DNA of 64,000 nucleotides. It comes from Candidatus Gastranaerophilales bacterium (GTDB taxonomy: Bacteria; Cyanobacteriota; Vampirovibrionia; Gastranaerophilales; Gastranaerophilaceae). Below are positions 42,057 through 51,835 of the stretch, one piece after another (positions within the stretch are counted from its first letter, which is position 1; each line of letters begins with the position of its first letter). The translations under genes and the position numbers were made by a program. Below the pieces are notes generated by a model. It was not told the origin of the DNA, ran no database searches, and was given only the letters and a program-made list of their open reading frames with translations. The stretch spans positions 124,001 through 188,000 of the forward strand of contig CALUQN010000001.1 in NCBI GenBank assembly GCA_944322945.1, in the 5' to 3' direction.

Positions 42057-44646
42057 AGATATTGAAGGATTTTTCAATGTTTTTGTCGATAACTGTTTTC
42101 AATGAATCGTATTCGGTTTGAAGAGCGGTGTGTTCTGTGTCAAGTTTTTTCAATTGAAGGTCAATTTTGTTGTCCTGATTTTTCAAAACAAGCATGTCCT
42201 GGGTGTATTTAGCTTCGACAAGTGCAATAGCTCTTTCGTCTTCAACTTCCTGAATACATTCATCGTCAGAGATTGTAGTGGATACAAAGCAGTCTTTAGC
42301 TGCAGAATATGTTTCAAGGAGCAATTCGCCGCTTCTGAGCATTCTTTCCAGAACCTGGCTGTCTTCTATCGGTGTTTTTTGAACTCTTGTTCCTGTATTA
42401 TTTACAGTTTCAGTTACGTAAACGTAGTTTTTGTAATACGGGTTGTCATTAGGAGATAGTTTGTCAGGGTCTGTTGTGTATGTGAAATAACCGCATTCAC
42501 TCATTTTGTAGAAGAGATTTTTCAAATAGTTGATGTACGGAACGTTTCCTTTGTCAGCTGCAGTTTTTAATGTATTGCCTTCGTAAGCTTGTGTTTCGCT
42601 GAAGTATTGAGAAGTTATTGCAACTGCATAGTCATACAATTCGCGTTGTTCCTGCGTCCAGCCTTCATAAGGGATTGGTTTTGTTTCAGCCGGTGATGTT
42701 TCGGTTTTGGTAACTTTTTCCCAATCAATAGGTTTCGTGAGGTCGTCAACCCAGATTTCACCTGATGCACCCTGTAGTGCGTTCAAGTTGAGTGCGATTC
42801 CGCCGTTATTTTGAAGGTCGCCCTGATTGCCGGTGTTAGTGTAATCTTCGCCGTCATCCGGTGTAATCCATACCGGTTCGCCGTCTTCTTGTTCACCTTT
42901 AAATTTGTCAAGATCGTCTGCTATGTTATCAGTCGGTTTTGCGCTTGGATATGCGGCGTCTTTTGCATCTGTCCAGTAAACATATTCACCGGTTCTCGGG
43001 TTGTATGCAACGCTGTTTGAGGTGTCTGATTCAAGTGCCATACCGTAACCTGCAAGGTCAACAAGCTGTATGCTGCCGTTTCCTGTAATATTACCCATAG
43101 CCGCGCAGTTTGTAATCAACATTTCATTGATGTCGTTGCCGATAAAGTTGTTGATTGCACCTGAGAATGAATCTGCGCCTGATGATTTACCGAGTACAAT
43201 GTCAACATCAGCGTAAGAATTGCTTACTGTTGAGTTCTGGTGATCTTTGTTAGCATTCAAGCCGATAAAACCGCCGATTCCGCTAAAGGCATCCGTTGCA
43301 TACGGAACGTTTATTGTACCTTCAACAAGAGTATTGCTTACATCACCGTCGTTACGTCCGACAAGACCACCGATTGCTGCGTGTTGTACAGAATAGCCTG
43401 CGGCGTATTCTTGTTCTCGCAAGTTACAATTGAGGGTTAAATTGGTAACGTTACAGTTTGATATTGTTGCGCCGTCTGCAAGATATCCTGCCATACCGCC
43501 GAGGCAATCGGTTTCAGCGTTTATTGTTACGTTATCAAGGTTGAGGTTTTTAACTGTACCGTAAAGGTCATTGAACATACCTTGTTTACCGTTCATATTA
43601 CTGATTGTGCTGCCGTTGCCGTCAAACAAGCCCTGGAATGAACCTATACCGCCCCAGTTGCTGCCCAGAGCGGAGGATGAAAGGTCTATATCAATGCTTT
43701 CACCGGCGTCGTTTGCAAGGATGTAGTTTTGCTGTAATGCTGACGGGTTAGTTGCAAACTGCTGCATTACCATTTCAAAGCCTTTTAGAGTTTTTATTTG
43801 AATACCGTTAATGGTTTTTCCGGTATCTTTGTCCTGCCATGAAGTTACTTCCAGATCATCAGTACTGGCGCCTGCGTTATTTACTACATCTTGAGCGCCT
43901 GCGACTGAACCATTCGGGTTTACGTTGCCGTCATTTGATGTGCTCGGTGTGCCCAGTACTGCATTGCTGCCGGTGCCTAAATCAACTTTTTTCTTTTCCC
44001 ATGCGATTGGTTTTGAATAATCGTATTCTGTTTTTGTAGTTGTAGTTTCTGTCATTGCAACTGTCGGGTAGCCGTTGAGGATGGATTTGTCTCCGTTTGA
44101 GAACTGGTATCCGAAAGTTGCTTCTGTGATTTGTCCGTCAGGGTGCAGCGGAAGCAGGTCACCGATTGATTTTCCTACTGATTCTAAATATTTATCCCAG
44201 GCTTCGTGAATCATTTTAAGGGATTTGTCTTTGCCTTCTTCGTCATCAGATGTAACGTTAGCAATAATATCTGCCTGCGTATAGCCTAATTCCGCAAGAA
44301 ATACGTTGTAGTCGCCGTTACCTTTTTCAAAAGCGTCTGCAATATCCTGATCAACCAGCACTCTGCCTTTAGTGTCGGTGATGCAGTATTGTTTGCCGCC
44401 TGCAATGGTATTATAGCCTGTGAGTGTCTTGAAATTAATGTCTGTGTAAACTTCTTCTGAACCGTTGAATCCTGTTAAAACTGTTAATTTTGTCTGGTTA
44501 AGCGCTTCATTATAGTCAGCATTCAACTGTTCAGTCTGGTTTGCCAAACTGATTTTGTTGAACGACAAGCGCTGCCCGCTGTTTTCGTTATCTGTCAAAC
44601 GAGCGGTGAGGCTTAATAATCTTGCTTGTGAAGCTGCCATTCCCAT
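42049..44646 (-). CDS. Filament-like coiled-coil protein with GLUG-type insert
   Basis: I do not recognise a named family for this 865-residue protein. Its ends are helical: the N-terminus (MGMAASQARLLSLTARLTDN... followed by Asn/Gln-rich helix) and the C-terminal ~60 residues (LVLKNQDNKIDLQLKKLDTEH... ending KNIEKSFNIFS) look like paired coiled coils. Between them lies a variable centre with Thr/Asn-rich sequence and GLUG-like beta repeats (about residues 330-520: GMAGYLADGATISNCNVTNL, AIGGLVGRNDGDVSNTLVEG, GIGGFIGLNA). That plan, conserved helical ends around a variable beta insert, resembles flagellins and hook-associated proteins in architecture, though sequence identity to them is not apparent. 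No signal peptide is present. A divergent HExxH protein gene lies 170 bases away. Confidence 0.7.
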   Translation of the reverse strand: MGMAASQARLLSLTARLTDNENSGQRLSFNKISLANQTEQLNADYNEALNQTKLTVLTGFNGSEEVYTDINFKTLTGYNTIAGGKQYCITDTKGRVLVDQDIADAFEKGNGDYNVFLAELGYTQADIIANVTSDDEEGKDKSLKMIHEAWDKYLESVGKSIGDLLPLHPDGQITEATFGYQFSNGDKSILNGYPTVAMTETTTTKTEYDYSKPIAWEKKKVDLGTGSNAVLGTPSTSNDGNVNPNGSVAGAQDVVNNAGASTDDLEVTSWQDKDTGKTINGIQIKTLKGFEMVMQQFATNPSALQQNYILANDAGESIDIDLSSSALGSNWGGIGSFQGLFDGNGSTISNMNGKQGMFNDLYGTVKNLNLDNVTINAETDCLGGMAGYLADGATISNCNVTNLTLNCNLREQEYAAGYSVQHAAIGGLVGRNDGDVSNTLVEGTINVPYATDAFSGIGGFIGLNANKDHQNSTVSNSYADVDIVLGKSSGADSFSGAINNFIGNDINEMLITNCAAMGNITGNGSIQLVDLAGYGMALESDTSNSVAYNPRTGEYVYWTDAKDAAYPSAKPTDNIADDLDKFKGEQEDGEPVWITPDDGEDYTNTGNQGDLQNNGGIALNLNALQGASGEIWVDDLTKPIDWEKVTKTETSPAETKPIPYEGWTQEQRELYDYAVAITSQYFSETQAYEGNTLKTAADKGNVPYINYLKNLFYKMSECGYFTYTTDPDKLSPNDNPYYKNYVYVTETVNNTGTRVQKTPIEDSQVLERMLRSGELLLETYSAAKDCFVSTTISDDECIQEVEDERAIALVEAKYTQDMLVLKNQDNKIDLQLKKLDTEHTALQTEYDSLKTVIDKNIEKSFNIFS

Positions 44647-44816
44647 AGTTATAGTTGTCCCTTGTTTTTTCCTTTAATATTGTTATCGGCATTTTTTATA
44701 TACATGTTTAATGTTTTTGGAAAATTGTTACATAACTTAAAATTTATCTTGAAAAATTAAAGAAATCGCTTAAAAATTCCGATTAAAAAACTATACGCAC
44801 AAAATTAGGGATACCT

Positions 44817-46049
44817 ATGACATTATCACTGGACAGTTCACAATACGCAAAACAAAATGTTGTTGAGATTAAAAAAATCGAACAGCAGATAACTACAACC
44901 GGAAATACTGCTGCAATAGTTTCAACAACTGATACCGGTACTGCGCAAGTTGGTGATTTCCTCTCCATTACAACCCGACAGCCAAATGTAGCGTCAAATT
45001 CATGGATTTTGGCAGCTTTCGGGTACGATGATGTTATCTCCGGTACTGTTGCGGAAGAAATTGAATCCGTTGTCTCGGAAACGGACGCTATAGCCGAGGC
45101 GATGAATGACGTCAAGCCTAAGACGAACTATTCAAAAGTGCCGACTACAACTGTAAGAAATTACGGAAGCAGTGATACTTTTGAATGCAGTACAAATACA
45201 AGTTCGCAAGCGGTTACAGATGCTGTTAACCGAGGCGATTACAACAAGACTTATGCCAGCGGTAAAACTGCACAGCAATATAAAGATGCCGTTGTAAAGG
45301 CATTTGAAGGAGTTATTGCCTTTCTGGATGATTTAATTGCAAATTATGACACCCGTGTAGCTTCAGGCTTAGCATCCGGTCATCAGGAAGTTAAATTGAC
45401 GGCTCTCCTGCAACTGAGAAATGCTATGAAAAACTGTGACTTAGTCATTAATATTGAAGATACTTATGGGCAAAATGTAGACTACGGCGCTTATTACGGT
45501 TATTACACTGCAATGTATGAACTGCAAATGGGGGATGGAACTAAAAGAGCCGCCGTTGAGACTAATTCATCTGATTATGATGTTATAATACAAGGCCGAT
45601 ATTTTAAATTTGTAAATAGTGATTATGATAGGCACTACAACAGGCAAATGTGTTTCACGACTGATTCTTTAGACAGCTTTATTAATTCAGGTTATGCTCA
45701 TAAATATATGCTGGCAACAGTTATGCACGAGTTTTCACACTCATTGCATATTCCAAACGAGTGTATTGCGTACCTTATGGGTGAAGTCATCGCTGATGAC
45801 CTTAATTATCCTCTGAACTGGGGAGGATTTGATGCTACAGATCCTGACGATTGGGGTTGGAAAGGTCAATCTTACGGGTATGGATATACTCTTGATTCTG
45901 ATGATGAGATATTATTCTTTGGTGACTGGTGGGAACATCGTTCTCAAGGAACAGTGAATAAAGATGCAAATGCTTCGGAATTTGCAAACTATACTGCAGA
46001 TCCGAATTATAACAAAAATGATGCGATAAATAAGAGATTTGTTGCCTAG
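44817..46049 (+). CDS. Putative HExxH zinc metallopeptidase
   Basis: The 410-residue protein contains VMHEFSHSLHIPNEC near residues 302-316: His304-Glu305 and His308 form an HExxH zinc motif with a further His311, and Glu/Asp residues follow (YLMGEVIADDLNY). The family is not one I can name. The N-terminal ~40 residues (SQYAKQNVVEIKKIEQQITTT) are helical and there is no signal peptide, as in the divergent filament-like protein. Residues about 150-200 form charged helices, and the C-terminal 80 residues are rich in Asp, Trp, Gly and Tyr. The neighbouring large protein with similarly unusual ends may be a partner or substrate; this is inference. It converges with the TIGR04076 gene with an 8-base gap. 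Confidence 0.6.
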   Translation: MTLSLDSSQYAKQNVVEIKKIEQQITTTGNTAAIVSTTDTGTAQVGDFLSITTRQPNVASNSWILAAFGYDDVISGTVAEEIESVVSETDAIAEAMNDVKPKTNYSKVPTTTVRNYGSSDTFECSTNTSSQAVTDAVNRGDYNKTYASGKTAQQYKDAVVKAFEGVIAFLDDLIANYDTRVASGLASGHQEVKLTALLQLRNAMKNCDLVINIEDTYGQNVDYGAYYGYYTAMYELQMGDGTKRAAVETNSSDYDVIIQGRYFKFVNSDYDRHYNRQMCFTTDSLDSFINSGYAHKYMLATVMHEFSHSLHIPNECIAYLMGEVIADDLNYPLNWGGFDATDPDDWGWKGQSYGYGYTLDSDDEILFFGDWWEHRSQGTVNKDANASEFANYTADPNYNKNDAINKRFVA

Positions 46050-46057
46050 TTAGGTTA

Positions 46058-46405
46058 TTATTCTTTTACCGGCGTATAGTCGATTTTTGAAATTTCGTCT
46101 GTGGCTTCCAGTTTGAATATAACCGGTCTTAGACCGTCGTTGCAGCTGCAAATTGCTATTCCTGGTTTTCTTATCCAATCCCCGTAATAGAATACATCAT
46201 TTCCTGCACCGTGGGCGAGAGCAAATACATATTGATAGATTGCTTTCCAGGCTTCATCGCAAAAGCCTTCAGGTTTTGCATAATCTGCATAAAATACCTG
46301 ACCTGTTTTTAGCATCGGGCAGGCACCAAGACCGTCAGCTCCGTATTCTTTTGCCAGTTCTTCATCAAATGTCTTTTTTAGTACGGTTATTTTAACTTTT
46401 TTCAT
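46058..46405 (-). CDS. TIGR04076 family protein
   Basis: The 115-residue protein fits the small TIGR04076 family: MKKVKITVLKKTFDEELAKEY at the start, ACPMLKTGQVF, PEGFCDEAWKAIYQYVFALAHG in the middle and CSCNDGLRPVIFKLE at the end. Conserved cysteines (CPM, FCDEAW, CSCNDG) suggest a metal or redox site, but no biochemical role is established to my knowledge. GGAGAGTCCTACC precedes the ATG. It is convergent with the metallopeptidase gene and is not obviously linked to an operon. Confidence 0.78.
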   Translation of the reverse strand: MKKVKITVLKKTFDEELAKEYGADGLGACPMLKTGQVFYADYAKPEGFCDEAWKAIYQYVFALAHGAGNDVFYYGDWIRKPGIAICSCNDGLRPVIFKLEATDEISKIDYTPVKE

Positions 46406-46451
46406 TGGTAGGACTCTCCTTGTTCATCCCTTGGCGCAATTATATAATGAA

Positions 46452-46477
46452 AACCACACCGTATTCAAGGTGTGGTT
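46452..46477 (-). terminator. Terminator after the Lys-rich gene
   Basis: AACCACACC and GGTGTGGTT form a strong stem around GTATTCAA. On the minus strand it is followed by TTTT and lies 11 bases beyond the Lys-rich protein's stop codon. Confidence 0.78.
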
Positions 46478-46488
46478 AAAAGTAAGTG

Positions 46489-46917
46489 TTATTTCTTTCT
46501 GAAAAATCTGAAACGATGTGTGTTTTTACGTTCCTTTTTTACTTTGGTTTTGTGGATTTGCTTTTGATGGTTTTCGTGTTTTTTGATTTGTTTTTTCTTA
46601 TTTTTTTGGAAGAATTTTATTTTCTTTTTTGTTGTATTCTTTTTTTTCTTGAATTGAAATTTTGATTTTTTATGGTGTTTTTTCACCTTGGGCTTTTGTG
46701 ATTTTTTCTTAAAGAAGTCGAACTTTTTAGCTGGTCGTTTTTTCTTGACCGCTTTCTTTTTGTGTTTTGGTTTCGGTTTTGTATCTTTTTTAAATAATCT
46801 GTGGTGCAAGGGTCTATCCTTGTCTTGATGCGGAGCCGCTGTACATTCCGTTGTCAATCCGATGCCGGCAAACAGAACACCTGCTGCGATAAGGAGTGAT
46901 AAAAGTTTTTTAATCAT
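46489..46917 (-). CDS. Secreted Lys-rich basic protein
   Basis: I set the start at the ATG at 46917 (142 residues), preceded by AAGGAAAGTTGC; the longer frame starts before this ribosome-binding site. A signal peptide (MIKKLLSLLIAAGVLFAGIG, cleavage near ...CTAA) is followed by about 110 residues that are nearly half Lys with His, Arg and Phe (KKFDFFKKK, KKHHKKSKFQFKKKK, HRFRFFRKK). The mature part is strongly cationic and low in complexity, with a repeating pattern of basic runs broken by aromatic pairs. It could bind DNA, polyanionic glycans or the cell envelope, or be antimicrobial; none can be chosen. A clear terminator follows. Confidence 0.68.
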   Translation of the reverse strand: MIKKLLSLLIAAGVLFAGIGLTTECTAAPHQDKDRPLHHRLFKKDTKPKPKHKKKAVKKKRPAKKFDFFKKKSQKPKVKKHHKKSKFQFKKKKNTTKKKIKFFQKNKKKQIKKHENHQKQIHKTKVKKERKNTHRFRFFRKK

Positions 46918-47003
46918 GCAACTTTCCTTTCTTCTTAATTCTCTACAAACCCTTTTCATTTATATAACGAAAAAGTTGAACAAATTGTTCATTTTTTTAT
47001 TAA

Positions 47004-50000
47004 TTATTTTTCTTTTTTATCTTTTTTGAAATTTACGAAAAACTCGCCGGTTTTTCTGACTGCTTTTTGGAAAATATTTTCGTTTGCGATACGTTCGGCT
47101 TCAGCCTGTGCCGCAAGCAATTCTTCAAGTGTAGCGTTTGGATTTTCCGGATCTGTAGGCGGCAGTGTGCTTACAAAATTTTCTGCATTTGAGATATCCT
47201 GTGATGTCGCAAGCCATTTGAATGATTTAATCAAAGACAAAGGTTTTGCGGTATCTCCTTGAAGTACTACCTGAAAGTTTGTTGTGCTCATCGCATTGAA
47301 CTCTTTGCCAAATTCCGGTATTGCAGCGAGTTCTTCTTTTGTGATTTGTTCGCAGAAGATAGCAAACATTTTAGCAGCGGCAACATTCAATCCGGGTGTT
47401 GCTTTTACAAGGTTTATCGGGTTAACCGCCGCAATCGGTCCGAGCATATTTGATATTTGTGAGCCTAACCTTGCGCGGAGTTTCATATCCGCGATATTGG
47501 TCAAAAGATTCATCTCACCGTCTATCAGCATACACATAATTTTGCCGCTTGAAGTTATCGGCTTGAGGCTTGCTGTGCCGTTATCCATTATGATATGACC
47601 GTTAAGTCTGTCAAAGTGGGAGGTTTCAATTGATGTAATCGAATCAATTACGCCGCCGAGTGCGGTTTGGAAAAATTCGGATTCACGAATGTTTTCTGCA
47701 AGTATGAGGTTTTCCAGTCTGCCGAAAGGTCCGAGCTGCCCGTTAAGTATTTCAAAATCAACTGTTCCGTTAATACCTTTCATCTGTTCTGCCTGGGCTT
47801 TAGCTGCACCGTTGATTGTCAAATCAGTACGGAATGCCATTGTCCCTGAGAGGGTGTCTTTCATGTTCATCAGTTCCAGGAAGGTTCTTGCGACGTCAAA
47901 GTTTGTACCCTGAACCTGTGCTCTTAAAAGCATTGTCAATAGGTTTGCGGATACATCCCCGCGGACTGTTCCGCCGATGGTGTTGGTTAACAGGTTATTC
48001 AGATAAAAAATGTTATCTCTTAATGAAATTCTGCCTGTTGTATTATTCAATACAATTGGCGGGGATGATATATGTGAAAATTCGATTGAACCGTTTCTGA
48101 CAGCAACAGGAATATCCGCAGGTTCAGAGTTTCCGCTTGAAGGCGGAGCGTATTTCATTGCGGCATCACTTACACGCATAAGTTTTGGCACATCAAAGTT
48201 AGCTGATGTGACGCGTAAATTATTCACCGTGAAAATTCTTGACGGTGCAAGGCTTGCGTCTGCCGTAACCTGAATGTCAGAGCCGTTCAGGAGCAAATCC
48301 TGTATCGTTAGCATAAGACTGTGTGATGAAAAGTTTAGTTCAAAATTTTTCAAAGCGGTGAGTAATTCAGGGATTATCATATCTCTTACGAAAAATCCGC
48401 CGGTGTATTTGGGAGCAATGGATTGCCCGTAAATTAGTAAGTTGCCCCCAAAATCCAGCATGGAATCTTTAAACGCACAGATATGTACTTTCAAATTCTG
48501 CGGGATGTTGATATTGATTTGATTGATAAATGGTTCCGGAGTGTCGAGTTTTGTGATTGTACCTGATACAACCGCTACTTTTTCAGTATCTGCAATATTT
48601 GCGTCAAAGTCATCCCCAAACACGCTCGGCAGTGTTTTTACAAACAATCCTGTATCTTTAATATTTAATCTGTCGCCTTTAAAGGTGATTTTTGTCTGTA
48701 AAATACTTTGTTTTCCGTTAATTGATTGAATATCAAACGGGGTTATATAATTCAATCTGTCAGCTTTAATCTGGCAAATCATATCCTGGCGGTCTGTGTT
48801 CCCGCTAAGGCTAAACCTGACCGGGAGCATTCCGTTTGCACTGATAAACGGAGCTGCGGCTTTCCCGAGTATTTGTTTCAGATCAAGTGCATATAATTTG
48901 CCGGAAGCATCAAGGGTTATATACGGATTTTTCAGATATTGCGCAATTGCTCCGGAAAGGTCAATTGCGGATGATTTATTTATTTTTACGGTAAGCGGAT
49001 TGAGTGTGATATTTTCTTCGTCAATCAAAACGCTGAGTTTGGAATTTGAAATGCTTGAGTTTGTCTGCGGAAGCAAAATATTCAGACCTTCGTTTGTTAT
49101 TTTGCCGCTAAGTGTTTTGAAATCGCTGACAATTTCCGCGTCAAGTTTTCCGTTAGAAACTCTCAGACTGTTATCTTTTGTTGCGGCGTTGAAATTTGCA
49201 ACTCCGAGTTTAATATTTGATACGGCTTTTTTCAGTTCTCCGGTAATTTTAGCATCAAGGAAAAGTGTCCCGGAGTTTAGACTGTAAGCTCTTTTTGCTT
49301 CTACAGGCGCAAATGCCGCAAACAGACCTGCAAGCGGAAGTTTTTCCGCATACAAAGAAATGTCCGCAACTGATTTTTCATCAATTTTACCGTCTGCTTT
49401 TAAAATTGAATCGTTTACAAACAGGTGGGTATCAACAAGTTCAAGCGTTTTGTTTCTAAAGATTACGTTGGCGTTTATGTCTTTGAACAAAAGCCCGATT
49501 TTGTTGTTTATTATTGCGCCGTCTCGAACTATAACAGCTCCGTTGGATTTTAGTTTTTTGAAGTTTGTTTTGATTTTTGTATGGATGGCTAAATATCCGT
49601 TCCCTTTCATATATGCAAGGTCATTTTTGATATGCAGGGTGTCCATAAAAGCTTTTGTCAAAACAATCAAATCATTAAAGTAGATTTTTTTGCTGTTAAT
49701 ATCTACATTCACCCTCGGATGTCTGCTGTAGTTGACATTACCTGTTACGGTTATATTTCTGTCGTGCGCAATGTATAAGTTTGTATCCACATCGGCAGAA
49801 TCGTTTTTTAATTTTATTCTGAAAAAGCTCTTAGGTAATGTATAACCGGAAATATTCATTGTAAGATTTTCCACATTAGCAAACCCGTGCAGTGAAAGTC
49901 TTCCGTCGTTATGCTGACGAGCTTTAATTTTTGCATTTACATCAGTTTTCAGGTCATAATCTCTGTATAGAAGTACAGGGTTCACAAATCCCATATCCGC

Positions 50001-50735
50001 GCGGTAATCCGGATCGTCTTCTTCATCCAGTTCTCTTGCCGGAGGAATAAATGAATCCAAATCAATTTTCGCAGTAATATTAACATTTTCATCGCTTAAA
50101 AATTCCGCAGCTGTTCTGACTCTAAATGTCTTCATATTATTAAATGAGCCTTTTAATTCATCACCTCTTAATTTAAGGTAATGTTTTGATTTTAAATCGT
50201 TTATAAGAACGGTGTAGTCCGCAATCTTGATATTCGGCACTTTAATTTTTATCCACGCAGGGTTAAACCAGCTGTTTTCTGTTTCAACCGGCGGGGTTGT
50301 CTCCTGCTTTTGTTTCTGTTCGTTGATAATATGTTCAACAACATTCATCAATTTGTACTGCGAACCATCAGGGGTAATTTCTACATTAACTTTTGGATTC
50401 GTTATTGCAACTTCAGACACTCTGACAGTCAAAAACAAAAGATTAGGCAGTGAAATTTTTGTTTTTAATTCGTCAGTGGTCAGCAGGTCTGAACCGTCCG
50501 GCAGCTTTATGCTTATATCCTCTATTTTTACTCCGGCTTCCAGTGCCGGAGTTGTGATTACTTGCATATCTTTATAATCCAGCGTCAAATGTGCATATTC
50601 TTTTGCAAGTTTTTGTATTTGAGCTTTGTATATATTCAAATCGATTTTTTCAGGTAATACAAATATGAACGCAGCATAAAAGGATACCAGTATTAGACCC
50701 AGTATTACCCCAGTGATTATAAAAAATTTCTTCAT
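47004..50735 (-). CDS. AsmA-like envelope protein
   Basis: The 1243-residue protein has one N-terminal membrane helix (about 5-28, FFIITGVILGLILVSFYAA) and a very long, mostly beta periplasmic region. ALEAGVKIEDISIKLPDGSDLLTTDELKTKISLP is the AsmA N-terminal pattern and the C-terminal part (FDVARTFLELMNMKDTLSGTMAFRTDLTINGAAK, MKGINGTVDFEILNGQLGPFGRLENLILAEN) matches the AsmA_2/AsmA-like C-terminal domain. In diderm bacteria this group (AsmA, YhdP, TamB) forms bridge-like channels that help move phospholipids or affect outer-membrane assembly, so its presence supports a diderm envelope. It appears to be a single-gene unit with about 85 bases between it and the Lys-rich gene. Confidence 0.85.
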   Translation of the reverse strand: MKKFFIITGVILGLILVSFYAAFIFVLPEKIDLNIYKAQIQKLAKEYAHLTLDYKDMQVITTPALEAGVKIEDISIKLPDGSDLLTTDELKTKISLPNLLFLTVRVSEVAITNPKVNVEITPDGSQYKLMNVVEHIINEQKQKQETTPPVETENSWFNPAWIKIKVPNIKIADYTVLINDLKSKHYLKLRGDELKGSFNNMKTFRVRTAAEFLSDENVNITAKIDLDSFIPPARELDEEDDPDYRADMGFVNPVLLYRDYDLKTDVNAKIKARQHNDGRLSLHGFANVENLTMNISGYTLPKSFFRIKLKNDSADVDTNLYIAHDRNITVTGNVNYSRHPRVNVDINSKKIYFNDLIVLTKAFMDTLHIKNDLAYMKGNGYLAIHTKIKTNFKKLKSNGAVIVRDGAIINNKIGLLFKDINANVIFRNKTLELVDTHLFVNDSILKADGKIDEKSVADISLYAEKLPLAGLFAAFAPVEAKRAYSLNSGTLFLDAKITGELKKAVSNIKLGVANFNAATKDNSLRVSNGKLDAEIVSDFKTLSGKITNEGLNILLPQTNSSISNSKLSVLIDEENITLNPLTVKINKSSAIDLSGAIAQYLKNPYITLDASGKLYALDLKQILGKAAAPFISANGMLPVRFSLSGNTDRQDMICQIKADRLNYITPFDIQSINGKQSILQTKITFKGDRLNIKDTGLFVKTLPSVFGDDFDANIADTEKVAVVSGTITKLDTPEPFINQININIPQNLKVHICAFKDSMLDFGGNLLIYGQSIAPKYTGGFFVRDMIIPELLTALKNFELNFSSHSLMLTIQDLLLNGSDIQVTADASLAPSRIFTVNNLRVTSANFDVPKLMRVSDAAMKYAPPSSGNSEPADIPVAVRNGSIEFSHISSPPIVLNNTTGRISLRDNIFYLNNLLTNTIGGTVRGDVSANLLTMLLRAQVQGTNFDVARTFLELMNMKDTLSGTMAFRTDLTINGAAKAQAEQMKGINGTVDFEILNGQLGPFGRLENLILAENIRESEFFQTALGGVIDSITSIETSHFDRLNGHIIMDNGTASLKPITSSGKIMCMLIDGEMNLLTNIADMKLRARLGSQISNMLGPIAAVNPINLVKATPGLNVAAAKMFAIFCEQITKEELAAIPEFGKEFNAMSTTNFQVVLQGDTAKPLSLIKSFKWLATSQDISNAENFVSTLPPTDPENPNATLEELLAAQAEAERIANENIFQKAVRKTGEFFVNFKKDKKEK

Positions 50736-50899
50736 AAATTTCCCCTTTAAAAAATGTGCATAATAACAATATTATTCATTAAGCACGTCCAAAAATAAAG
50801 AATTGTAGCGAAATGTAACAAATTTACGGATATTGAGCAATTATACTATATTTATTTACTTTATATATACATCAGTTAAAAATACTGACTTTTAGTTCA

Positions 50900-51769
50900 T
50901 CACAGAATGGAAAGGGGCGAAGAGCCCCTTTCTATTTTATGTAAGAGTGTAAAAAGTTCTGCATCTACAGGTGTGTTTGCAATGTTTAATTGAGCGAGTT
51001 TAACGTCTTTGTTTGAGCCATGGTAGTCGCTTCCGCCGGTTGTGAGCAGGTTGTATCTGTGTGCACATTGCACCAGAAATTCGGATTCTTCTTTTGTATA
51101 TCTTGAATAATAGCATTCAAGTCCTTGAATTCCGCATTGGATTAAAGTTTCAAGCCGCGGCAGAAACTCCTCTTTTGTAAGATGAACTTCTCCCTCTCCG
51201 CCGAGCGGGTGTGCCCAGACTGCGATACCGCCAGCGGATTTTATTGTTTGAATTGCTTCATCTCCGTCAAAACGGGAATTGCCTGTTTTGCAGCCGTCAA
51301 GGTATTTCTTCATAGCATCAATGTTGTTGGCAGATAGTCCGCGATTAACTAGTATATTCGCAAGGTGGATTTTTACGACGCTTCTTCTTGAATAAAGCCA
51401 GTCGAGTTCCTCTTCTGTGAGTGTGATATTCCAAACATCTTTCAGGTAGGCAATTCTTTTTTCAAGTTTGTTTCTGCGCAGAAGTTTTCCGTGCGCTATA
51501 AGTGAATTCAATCCGGTGTCATCAGGATTATAGTTGTATCCAAGGATGTGGCATTTGCAGCCCCTTGCTTTACAGGTGAGTTCAACCCCCGGGATAAATT
51601 GTATATTCTCGGGAATAAGTCCCCGGATATCTTTGCATCCTTCAATCAAATCGTGGTCTGTCAACGCAAAAATATCAAGGTTTTCCGCTTTGATATTTTC
51701 AACTAATTTTTCAAGCGAATCGCTTCCGTCAGAATAGCTACTGTGTATATGTAAATCTGCTTTTATCAT
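50900..51769 (-). CDS. PHP-domain phosphoesterase (RNase AM/TrpH-like)
   Basis: I set the start at the ATG at 51769 (289 residues), because MIKADLHIHSSYSDGSD is the normal beginning of the family. PHP metal motifs are present: DLHIHSSYSDG (1), ALTDHD (2), GVELTCK (3), VWAHPLGGEGEV and GGSDYHGSNK near the C-terminus. Relatives such as E. coli YciV hydrolyse 3',5'-nucleotide bisphosphates and trim RNA 5' ends, so this is the likely role. No strong ribosome-binding site is visible. A GC-rich hairpin (50910-50931) lies inside the last codons (IERGSSPL) and may also influence 3' end formation. Confidence 0.88.
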   Translation of the reverse strand: MIKADLHIHSSYSDGSDSLEKLVENIKAENLDIFALTDHDLIEGCKDIRGLIPENIQFIPGVELTCKARGCKCHILGYNYNPDDTGLNSLIAHGKLLRRNKLEKRIAYLKDVWNITLTEEELDWLYSRRSVVKIHLANILVNRGLSANNIDAMKKYLDGCKTGNSRFDGDEAIQTIKSAGGIAVWAHPLGGEGEVHLTKEEFLPRLETLIQCGIQGLECYYSRYTKEESEFLVQCAHRYNLLTTGGSDYHGSNKDVKLAQLNIANTPVDAELFTLLHKIERGSSPLSIL

Positions 51770-51835
51770 ATTAATATTATATTGCAAAAAATAATTCGGC
51801 GTGGTAATTTTAAAATCATAAAGGAGCAAAAAGAG

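Noticed and set aside
50910-50931. GC-rich hairpin near the end of the PHP gene as an intrinsic terminator
   Set aside because: It lies inside the coding region and no T run follows on the minus strand, so termination there is not supported.
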